This document shows, piece by piece, positions 55,889-64,000 of a DNA stretch of 64,000 nt. Where the stretch lies: contig JAWZYU010000009.1 in the NCBI GenBank assembly GCA_038380435.1, positions 65,811,901 through 65,875,900 of the forward strand, in the 5' to 3' direction. The stretch comes from Ryuthela nishihirai. Lineage: Eukaryota > Arthropoda > Arachnida > Araneae > Heptathelidae. The first letter of the stretch is position 1. Every line of letters starts with the position of its first letter. The notes beneath the pieces were generated by a model, which saw only the letters and a program-made list of their open reading frames with translations, was not told where the DNA came from and did no database searches. A program made the translations under genes and the position numbers.

Positions 55889-56662
55889 TAATCAGCCTAA
55901 AAATTATAAATTCATTAAGTATATGGATAAGCAACCTAGTAATTATCTATTATAATAATGTGTCATACCAAAAATCAAGTGAGGTACATGGCCTTGTCAA
56001 GACGCTCACAGAAGTTGTAAAATGAACGATGGTGGTACAATGGAATACAGATGTTTCAAAGCACAACGTGGGTTTCTCCGACAAAGAAGTGATGTGCAAA
56101 AAAATCCATATTTACAAGTCAGCAATGAATTTTAATGGTTCTAAGCTCTAACATTTGGCTGTTTTTCACTGATAAGAGATATTTGCTGTGAAATGTTCGA
56201 GTTTTTTTTTAAAAAATAACAGTATTAATGGTAGAAATTATTTGAAAGTTAAACTTTCAGCAATATTGTTCACAGATCGATATTTCTTTATTACTAAGAA
56301 AGACGATTTAGTTAAGTGAGTCATAATGTTTGCAATGTATCATTGTACCAAAGGGAATCTTGGATGACATGCAATAAGATTATAAAAGCCACCAACAAAA
56401 TAATCTCCCTCCTTCCCAGCCAAACTCAATAATCTACACCTAAGTTAAACCTATTCCTTACACAAGCTTCTACTAAAAAACACACATACACCAATATATT
56501 AATAAATATTTTCACAATTATATTAAAAGTGATACACAACTTATTAATTTAATAATTATAAAGTTTTTAATTTATTAATTATTAAATTAATTAATTGTAA
56601 TGGTTAATTTTTTGTACATGAAATATTTTTCTTTTATAAATATGTTATGCATCATGTTACAG
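55889..56662. other. End of intron 5
   Basis: AT-rich DNA to the exon 6 acceptor. No feature recognised. Confidence 0.45.
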
Positions 56663-56841
56663 CTAATAGAACTATAGGACCAGTTACTACCACAGCAGTT
56701 ACAACACCTGTGATTAGTTCATTGCCTACTTCTCAGAATAATGCATCCACAACTGGAAATATAGTTGAACAACAGCCTACTAATGAAAATAGTAATAAAA
56801 GGAAAAGGGAAGATGATCCTGATGATTATGATGTTGAGTAA
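56663..56841 (+). CDS. TAF9: TAF9 exon 6: C terminus and stop
   Basis: Completes Ala206 and ends at a TAA stop after residue 264. The tail reads NKRKREDDPDDYDVE, which matches the basic-then-acidic C terminus of TAF9 (human ends with KRKRED followed by an Asp run). The acceptor is GTTACAG ending at 56662. An ATG a few codons upstream in the same frame lies in the intron and is not the start of a separate gene. A polyadenylation signal follows about 120 bases downstream. Confidence 0.94.
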
Positions 56842-57597
56842 AGATATAAAATTTTATCATTTCGAATGTACACTTAACAATCATATTGTTTTTGATATTT
56901 GAATGTAAATATATTTATCATGTCAGCACAGAAATATAAAGAAATGTGAAGTGCACTTTTTAAAATAAAAAGATTGACAATGCAATCCAATTAGTTTTGT
57001 TGTTAAATACCAAACAATTGTAAAAGAAAACCAGATAGTTGCATAATTGTTTAGAGTTATTTTTTAACAACTACTCTAATGGAACATAAACACGGACAAG
57101 TATTTCAGGTGTATGTGCGGGAGGGAATTAGAATCAACTTTTGTGATTTCTTTTTACGTGTTAATAACTTAAGTATAACAGCTACCAGTGGTAAATACAG
57201 TAGCACTCCATTAATGTTGATTAAAAAGAGAAAAGTGTTTTTTGGCCCCCTGTACACTATTTGTTACCTCAGAAATATATCTATCACCTATTTGGATCTT
57301 TGGCATTACGTGACTAATTTCTTTTGCCTTTTCAATACAGACATTAATTTTTATTTTAGCGTTAGGATAATCTAATCTATCTGATAATTATTTTTAGCAT
57401 CGCATTCAGACACTTTATTCAACAGAAATTTACATTCCTACTTTCAAAATTACGTTTCTATCGGAAGTTCTCTCTACCCAGATATTTAGATGAAAAACGG
57501 AAACAGTGAAAAAATATGTTAAAACAAAGAAATAGTTTTTTTTATGAAAAACGCATTTCTCTAGTACAATTATCGAAAAAATATACGTTAAGCTAGT
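56842..57597. other. TAF9 3' UTR and downstream spacer
   Basis: The 3' UTR up to about 56990, then AT-rich spacer. No second gene recognised. Confidence 0.5.
56964..56969 (+). promoter_or_regulatory. Probable TAF9 polyadenylation signal
   Basis: A canonical AATAAA lies 123 bases after the TAF9 stop codon, giving a short 3' UTR. Other A-rich hexamers exist nearby, so the choice is by position and sequence only. Confidence 0.55.
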
Positions 57598-57762
57598 TCT
57601 GTTAGAAATACCAGGTCATATAGGGGAGCTGAAATTGGATCTGACCATTACCTTGTTAAAAGTGTCTTGCAACTTAAACATAAAAAGTGTTGTGCTAAGA
57701 TTGAAAACTTTACCTTTAATTCTGAAACTCTGAAAGACCCAGTTATAGCTTACCATGATAGG

Positions 57763-59020
57763 TACGGTGACCATACGCCCTTTAAGAGGACAATCCTTTA
57801 TTTCACTGCTCTGTCCTTTAGATTTTTTTCCTAAAATGGCCATTTTGTCCTATATTTTGTGAATTAAATAGTAAATTGGATATTGGCGCACAGCACACGG
57901 CCCATAGAAACGAAACTTTCATTTTCTTCCGGTAGATATTTAAGTGATATTAGTAAAAATTTATTCACATTTTTACGTCTACACAGAGTGGAAAAATTGA
58001 AAGAATTTTTTGATGATATAGATGTTCAATATAAAAAACTACTAGGTTACAGCTAAACGCGATGGCTAACTCTTCTACCAGCTTTAGAGAGAATTTTAAA
58101 ACTAAGCCGCTGAAATCGTAATTTTTGGAACTGGAAAAATGTCCCATGATTCTGAAAAACATTTTTTAATGATGTGTTAGCAGAAGCGTGGTTATTTTTT
58201 ATTCAAAGCCAAGTTTCAACATTTCAGCAGTATATTTTGAAAATTGAATCAAGAAATCTCAAGGTGTGAAGCTTCCATGCACTTAAAAGAATTGAAACTA
58301 AAGTTAATGGAACGAAAAAATCGAGGGTTGTTACCTATAAATGCAAAAAAATTAGTTTTAGAAAAAACCCAAAACATTGATGCCAACATATTTAAGATAC
58401 GAGAAATCCCTCTGTGGGCGAAGATCGAGGAAAGCGTTTTGTTCATTTCCACTCAATGGAACTTAAATATAAATAACGGCGAACTATTTGATGAAGTTTC
58501 TTGTAATAAAAGTTATGTCGCCAATGAAAAGATCGAAGAATGGCGACCAAATGACGAGTCCTGCCAACGTAGATGGGTTGAAATTTTTAAATATTTCACA
58601 AATAAACACTGAGCTTTTAAAAACGTTGAATTTTGCTTATGTCTCTCTGGATCTATGCTGAACGAGTATTTTGATTAGCGAACAATATGTGGACCAGTGA
58701 AAAAACCAAATTAAAAATATCGAAATATTGAAAGCATGCATTTATACCAAATGCAACTTTGACATGAATTGTATACAGTTTTATGAATTTTTAAAGCACA
58801 GATCTGATTTATTCAAAAAAAGTTCATTCTTGTGAAAAGTATCAAAATTAAATATTTTAAGTAATAATGTGATTGTTTAAAATGCTATGTATATGCTTAT
58901 ATTTTATAATAAATGTTATAAAGCTTTTTAGTTTTAGTGAAACAAACGCAACCGTTTTTCTTTATTATGAAACAATTTCTGATTTGTCCTTTATTTTCTC
59001 CAAAAAATATGGTCACTGTA
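57763..59020 (+). mobile_element. hAT element with 8-bp target duplication
   Basis: A 1,258-bp element with ends TACGGTGACCATA and TATGGTCACTGTA inside LINE copy 5. The LINE word ATGATAGG is present at 57755-57762 and, with one change, at 59021-59028 (ATGATAGT), an 8-bp duplication as hAT elements make. The internal frame (58244-58612) is a hAT C-terminal segment. A 611-bp relative lies at 33601-34211. Confidence 0.88.
58244..58612 (+). CDS. hAT transposase C-terminal segment (open)
   Basis: 122 codons with no stop. MHLKELKLKLMERKNRGLLP, FISTQWNLNINNGELFDEVS and RRWVEIFKYFTNKH resemble the region before the hAT C-terminal dimerisation domain. In the next bases, in the same general order but with stops, come pieces like the usual end (EILKACIYTKCNFDMNCIQF). 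The N-terminal catalytic part is absent, so it is not a full transposase. The absence of stops over 122 codons is notable for a fragment. Confidence 0.55.
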   Translation: MNQEISRCEASMHLKELKLKLMERKNRGLLPINAKKLVLEKTQNIDANIFKIREIPLWAKIEESVLFISTQWNLNINNGELFDEVSCNKSYVANEKIEEWRPNDESCQRRWVEIFKYFTNKH

Positions 59021-60849
59021 ATGATAGTTTACTTAGTCATTATCACAGTCATGGTTTGTTTATTACTGAAGTTGAAGAAGAATGGGACCTGTTTTAAACA
59101 GGCTTTCTTGGAAATTAGCAGTACTTGTGTAGGTAAAAAGGAGCAGAGGAGGCTGAATTATTTGAGTGATAAGGCACTTGAGCTTATTTCGGAAAGAAAG
59201 AACTGCAGGAATGTCCTGAATCAATACCTTACTAGTCCTAATAGAAAGCATTACAGAGAACTTAATAAACGTGTAAAAGATCAGTTAGCTGCTGATAAGA
59301 ATCTTTGGCTTGATGGTTTGGCTGACAAAGCCGAGGAAGCAGTTAGACAGCACAACAGCAGAGAGCTGTACCAGATAGTTAATGTTTTGTGTGGTAGAAA
59401 ACGGACAGGTATACAGGGATTGAAGATAAACAAGGAAAGGTTATAGAAGGGGAGGATTCTGTCATGGCTAGGTGGGCTGAGCATTTCAGTGATATTCTAA
59501 ACAATGCGGTTAGTTCTACTCCCAATTTGTTTGTAATGATGATAGATGCATTGGCAGCTTTAATGTTGGCCCTATAACACAATCTGAAGTTATTTTGGCT
59601 ATTTCTAAACTTAAACTTCATAAATCCCCAGGGGTAGATGAAAGTATTACTGAAATGCTTAGAGCTGGGAATGTTTCCGTTACCACTTGGATGACTGAAA
59701 TTCTGAATATCTTTTATGATAAAGGCATGGTTCCTAAGGATTTTAGCACAGATATTAACCATATTTTTAATAAAGGTAATCGCAATTCTTGTGAAACTAT
59801 AGAGGTGGCATTTTTTCTGTGTTTCTTATCAGCCTACTTTCTGTGCCAGGTGAAGTTCTTTGCATGATTGTGCTTAATAGAATATAAGAATCTGGTTGAC
59901 AGGCAATTGCGTGATGAGCAATGTGGATTCAGGGGTGGTAGGGGATATCTGGATCCGATATTTTCACGATTCTTGAGAAATGTTTAGAATTTCAGAAACC
60001 TTTGGTTACGTCTTATTTAGATTATGCTGATGATTTAGCCCTTTTGTCAAATGATGTTGATGAGATGAACTCTTGCATTTGAGCTGTTGATGAGACTGGT
60101 AGTAAAGTCTGTTTATAAACAGAGAAAATTAAATGAAACTAGGCCAGGTAGGCTGTGATTTAGTTAATCTGAATGGTTGCAGTCTTGAGCAGGTGTCAGT
60201 TTAATTATCTTGGGAGCTATATAACCAGACATTGGTGATGTGTAGCATGAAATTAAAAGACGAATAGGGATTGCTTCCGGGACTTTTAAGAATTTAGGGA
60301 GAGTGTGGAGAAATAGGCTTATACACCTAAAGACAAAAATTAGACTGCATACTAGTTTGGTTCTTTCTAGGGTTAGTTATGGTAGTGAAACTTGGACACT
60401 TTGTAAACAAGATAACAGGAAACTAGATGCTTATGCAGTATCTTGGGCATTAGGGGGTCAACTTTGTAACCAATGATGAGGTTAAACAAAGAAGTTGGCA
60501 ACCTCCTTTAAGCATCATATTGTGCAGAGAGAAACTCCTAGTTTGGCCATGTTGCCCGTATGGATAATTATAGACGCGAATAGCAGTGTGCCTAAAGGCA
60601 CATCAGCAAGAGGAGGAAACCTAGGATGCGGTGGGCAGACAATGCCAAACAGGAACTTGTTAGAATAGGTGTGCAGTGGCCAGATGTAGCTCAGTATAGA
60701 TATTTGGAGAACTAAATAGCATGGTCTAGTTGGACCTCCATAGCTCACGGTTGCTTGAGGATGATAATGATGAAACGTAGGGAACTCTTACTGAAAGCGA
60801 TCTGTGGCCTAGTACTCGTGCTGTGGTGTGTGGAAGTTTGTTTAAGACC

Positions 60850-61051
60850 AGCCATCCCATGATCGAATGGTTAGCACGCTTAGCTACTGATCTAAGAGAC
60901 CTGGGTTCGAGCCCCGGGTAAGACATGGATGTGTGTTTTGTTTTCTGCTCAGGTCCTGCCAATCTCAGACCTACTCTGGCATATAAATTGGCAGACTCCT
61001 GTCAGACCTCTGTGGCAAGCAGCTGCTTGAGGGAGTATTTATTTTTATTTA
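60850..61051 (+). mobile_element. SINE family 2 copy, 3' of TAF9
   Basis: A complete copy: GATCGAATGGTTAGCACGCT (box A), GGGTTCGAGCCCCGG (box B), CAGGTCCTGCC, and the tail GGCAAGCAGCTGCTTGAGGG followed by T-rich DNA. Confidence 0.9.
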
Positions 61052-61077
61052 CACAGACATGGATTGTTGGCGCTAGT

Positions 61078-61122
61078 TCAGCTATCATGACAAAGCCCTG
61101 AAGGCTTTGTTATGACAGCTGA
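61078..61122. repeat. 20-bp-arm hairpin
   Basis: TCAGCTATCATGACAAAGCC and GGCTTTGTTATGACAGCTGA pair (18 of 20) across CTGAA. It is a perfect-looking stem, without a partner elsewhere in the window. Confidence 0.8.
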
Positions 61123-61166
61123 ATATCTTCGAGGCGACTCAAAACAGCCCAGATTTACCCTGAACT

Positions 61167-61423
61167 GCTCTACTGCGTTTTTTAGAAAACAAGATGGCAC
61201 CGAAGGCTGCTGCAGTCAGCATAAAGTAAAATATGAGAAGAACTTATAAATATTTCAATACCTATTCAAATTCTTTTGATATAATGATTGCTAGATAAAA
61301 ATATATGAAAAACGTATAGGTTTTTCCATGAAAAAGCTGATAAAATCATGTGGCGGTTTCGGATTTTCAAAACTATACGAACAATTTTTTTGACAAACGC
61401 GTACGAAGAGGATTTCATTTTCC
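61167..61423 (+). repeat. Long inverted repeat, left arm
   Basis: Starts GCTCTACTGCGTTTTTTAGA and ends GAGGATTTCATTTTCC. It pairs with 62330-62584 in reverse complement over about 255 bp with few differences. No coding sequence. Confidence 0.9.
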
Positions 61424-61929
61424 TGCCCCTTCTGCAAGTTATAGAATCCGGAAAAGAATTATATTAAATATAAAAAGGAAACTTTGGGAGCATTAATTTG
61501 TTTTTTCCCCGTTTTTTGTTGCTAGCAAAATATTAGAGAATTTCCATGTTATGTCAATGGGAATCTAATTTCGAAGCTCTATAACTTCTAACATATGCAT
61601 TGAATGATAAAATGACTCCGAAGATAAATTAAAGATCGTAATGAAATCTACTTAAATCCGGATTTAAACAATATTCGTTCAGTATATAAAGAGTTATGGA
61701 ACCTATAATATTAATAAATTATCTCGTTTTATAAAAATCATTCATAAATATCTAATATTGAAATAATCATTATGAAAAATTCAGAAATGTATATTTATTT
61801 CATTAATGGTTTTAAAGATGCTTTTTGATTCAGTTTTAATTAATTTATGAGGTAAATTTTCATTATGCATTGTATGTTTTTAAATACTATTGTTGAAACA
61901 GATTTAAAATAGATTCAATTTAAATAATT

Positions 61930-63085
61930 ATTTTAAACTGAATGGACAAATTATATACTCCTACCAAATAACCTGTTGCTCCACCTTTTGCCCTCAAAAC
62001 AGCAGCCAGACGTCTTGGTAAGGAGTCAATGAGGTGTTGAAAACACGGAGGTGGTATTGCCGCCCATGAAGCGAAGATCGCCTGTCATAGAGTACCCATA
62101 GTTGCCAATGGAGGTTAGTGGGGTGGAAGAGATCTTTCCAATTCGTCCCACGAGTGAGGGGTCCATTCAAGTGTGGTAAACTCACCTGAATGCTGCTGGA
62201 GTCGATTAGTCACCACTTGGGAAGTATGTGGTATAGCGTTGTCCTGTTGAAAAATGGAGTTATGGTGCGGAAAGAGAACCATTATTAATGGGTATAGATG
62301 GTCAGCGAAGATGACCACATACCTTGAATGGAAAATGAAATCCTCTTCGTACGCGTTTGTCAAAAAAATTATTCGTATAGTTTTGAAAATCCGAAACCGC
62401 CACATGATTTTATCAGCTTTTTGATGGAAAAACCTATACGTTTTTCATATATTTTTATCTAGCAATCATTATATCAAGAGTTTGAATAGGTATTGAAATA
62501 TTTATAAGTTCTTCTCATATTTTACTTTATGCTGACTGCAGCAGCCTTCGATGCCATCTTGTATTCTAAAAAACGCAGTAGAGCCAGTGATAGTCTCGAC
62601 AGGTATGACGCACCCCAAGAAAGGCCAAGTAAACGCACCCCCAAACTGTTACACTGCCTCCAAATGATTATATGACTCCAACTTGGTAAGCTGGGTCCAT
62701 TGCTTCATGTGGTTTACACCACAACATGCACCCTCATCGGCATGATAGAGTTGAAACCACGGTTTGTCAGACCAGATGACGTATTTTCAGTCCTACACAC
62801 TCCTGTTGATATAGGGCCTTTGCAAACTAATTTTTCAGTGCTTTTCAGTCTACAAGGGACACGATGTGGACGTTGACTGCCATAGCCTATTTTTTCCATG
62901 GTATGATGGGTAGTCTTTATGCATAAGCTTGTGCCGTGTGATTCCTTGTAATGATGCAGGACAGTCTGCACTCACCTCGAGAGTCAAATGCACGTTTATG
63001 TTCACATTTCTCCCGCTGGTTGGGAGTTTAATCGCATTTCATGTAATTTTGGTATACACGTGCAATGGTGTGACATGGAAATTCT
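61930..63085 (-). pseudogene. Tc1 transposase relic cut by an inverted-repeat arm
   Basis: Minus-strand Tc1 pieces lie on both sides of the arm at 62330-62584. Upstream (62971-62585): LCIKTTHHTMEKIGYGSQRP, NTSSGLTNRGFNSIMPMRVH, AMDPAYQVGVI and VTVWGCVYLAFLGV. Downstream (62329-61930): YVVIFADHLYPLIMVLFPHH, SIFQQDNAIPHTSQVVTNRL (second Asp), then HSWDELERSLPPH and LIDSLPRRLAAVLRAKGGAT. So the arm split one gene. Frame-broken and dead. Confidence 0.8.
62330..62584 (-). repeat. Long inverted repeat, right arm
   Basis: The reverse complement of 61167-61423, inserted within the Tc1 relic. The junctions are sharp: Tc1 sequence ends at TTGAAT on one side and resumes at CAGTGATAG on the other. No terminal repeats or clear target duplication were found at its ends. 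Confidence 0.88.
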
Positions 63086-64000
63086 AAGAGTAGAGAAGTT
63101 TAGCATCCCATGTGACTGACTATAACAATATGTGTATTCGGTATATATTTCCATTTTCCCATTGTTTATTTTAGAAGTTTTATGTTTCTAAATTGCACTG
63201 ATATGGAAATTCTCTAATATTTGGATAGGACAAGGTACAAATTTTAATAGTAAAAACATTCCTCCTGCGTAAAATTTTTTCTTCTTCTACCACTACTCGT
63301 AGCATACACATAGCACATGCGATACTTATTTTGCTCGGACCAGGCTCAATGTTATGGTATGTAACAGAGCATTAATATTAATAAAATTAAATGTCTGTAT
63401 ATTTCACGGTTTAGCTTATTTTATATCAATATATTTGAAAAATGTGATTATAAATTAATGAAAATCATTTTTAATAACCAATGGCGATATAATTTATATA
63501 ATAATCAATACTAAAACTACATTTATAAGGACAGAGCGTGTAAGGCCGATATTGGCTTCGCCTGACAAACCACAACTCATGGTGCGTTAAGTGGATGCAG
63601 TGCAGCTGGCAAGCGATGACATACTCGAACGCTGTCTCTGCCCTCTTACTTATAGGCATCTGAGAGGTACAGGAAATGATCGCAGGTATCGTGTTAGACC
63701 CGAACTCAGTCGTGCAGAATATTATTCAGATATTGGCAATATATTTTATAAAATAACCAATGCTAGAGCTCAGGTCATGCGTGTTCGCATTGCCTTGTGC
63801 ACATAGTGGCTCGACAGTTGTCTAGTGACGCCAGCAGTCCATGCCAGTGTAAACTGGGCTTTAGGAACAGCATGTTTACAGTTTAATACCCCTTCATTCA
63901 GGAAAAGTAGGAAGAATTCCAAATTATCCCATCTCTCTTTTCCAAAAAATAGCCCCTCCCTCGTATTGATGTAATTTCTGTACCTGTTAAATCATTTTCG
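63086..64000. other. Downstream spacer with unrecognised sequence
   Basis: AT-rich to about 63480, then a GC-richer part (63530-63850) with a 71-codon plus-strand frame (MDAVQLASDDILERCLCPLT) and a minus-strand one. I recognise neither. The window ends in AT-rich DNA. Confidence 0.3.

Larger units (their letters stand above)
2589..56841 (+). other. TAF9: TAF9 gene, start codon to stop codon
   Basis: This is the span of a six-exon gene for TBP-associated factor 9. The coding exons (118, 137, 135, 61, 165 and 179 bases) sum to 795 bases, giving 264 residues plus stop, the length I recall for the vertebrate protein. Codon phases match at every junction: codons 40, 151 and 206 are split after their first base, and the other two junctions fall between codons. 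Introns span 2707-24462, 24600-34606, 34742-38206, 38268-51111 and 51277-56662. About 98.5% of the span is intronic and mostly transposon-derived. All six exons are open and unmutated, so the gene looks functional. Confidence 0.95.
57598..60780 (+). mobile_element. RTE-like LINE relic, copy 5
   Basis: Starts in the endonuclease region (ACCAGGTCATATAGGGGAGC near 57610, matching RSYRGAEIGSDHYLVKSVLQ) and runs to a GGATGATAATGATG tail near 60780. It is 5'-truncated and split by a hAT element (57763-59020). The linker is open at about 59070-59446 (KKEQRRLNYLSDKALELISE). A deletion near 60010 removes most of the RT core: sequence jumps from FQKPLV to LDYADDLALLS. The C-terminal region follows in broken frames. 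Confidence 0.83.

Noticed and set aside
56647..56662. Internal start codon for the TAF9 C terminus as its own gene
   Set aside because: The bases are in the intron, before a good acceptor; exon phase fits TAF9 exactly.
63591..63806. Coding gene near the window end
   Set aside because: 71 codons, no recognised motif, and no splice or start context.

Overview
This window is animal nuclear DNA. It holds one host gene that I recognise with confidence, TAF9, the TFIID/SAGA histone-fold subunit. Six exons on the + strand (start codon 2589, stop 56841) join in frame to 264 codons. All five introns begin with GT and end with AG. Only 795 of about 54,250 bases from start to stop are coding. The introns (about 21.8, 10.0, 3.5, 12.8 and 5.4 kb) are packed with transposable elements. 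The tRNA-headed SINEs, RTE-like LINEs, Tc1/mariner, hAT, TTAA-targeting and Penelope-like elements, with low GC and very long introns, suggest an invertebrate. An arthropod or chelicerate is my guess; the sequence does not prove it.

Layout. 1-2106: the end of a mariner-like transposon inside a decayed RTE-like LINE. 2107-2588: upstream region of TAF9, then exon 1. Intron 1 (2707-24462): a nested SINE pair, a small TA-flanked MITE, a SINE split by a TTAA-flanked piggyBac-type element, a foldback with a tRNA-like core, a Tc1 relic, a second piggyBac-type element, a hAT relic, a ~280-bp repeat split by a minus-strand LINE (which itself carries a SINE, a solo LTR and a second SINE), and a plus-strand LINE with another copy of the same solo LTR. 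Intron 2 (24600-34606): a SINE, a diverged ~155-bp repeat, the best-preserved LINE, and a short hAT-type element. Intron 3: a tRNA-SINE, a Penelope-like 3' fragment and a mariner. Intron 4: a Tc1 starting 36 bp after exon 4, a pogo-like MITE, a piggyBac-type element containing a Tc1 with ~150-bp inverted ends, and a Penelope-like element with a hammerhead-ribozyme-like motif. Intron 5: mariner and Tc1 copies and a GIY-YIG-like ORF. 3' of TAF9: another LINE copy split by a hAT element, a tRNA-SINE, and a Tc1 relic cut by one arm of a long inverted repeat.

The host gene supplies a basal transcription factor. Everything else is parasitic DNA, nearly all of it broken by stops and frameshifts. The value of the window is in its nesting: several insertions leave exact target duplications in a recognisable host repeat, so empty sites can be reconstructed and relative ages read off. 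I found no CRISPR, rRNA or functional tRNA gene, and no evidence of a bacterial-style gene system.
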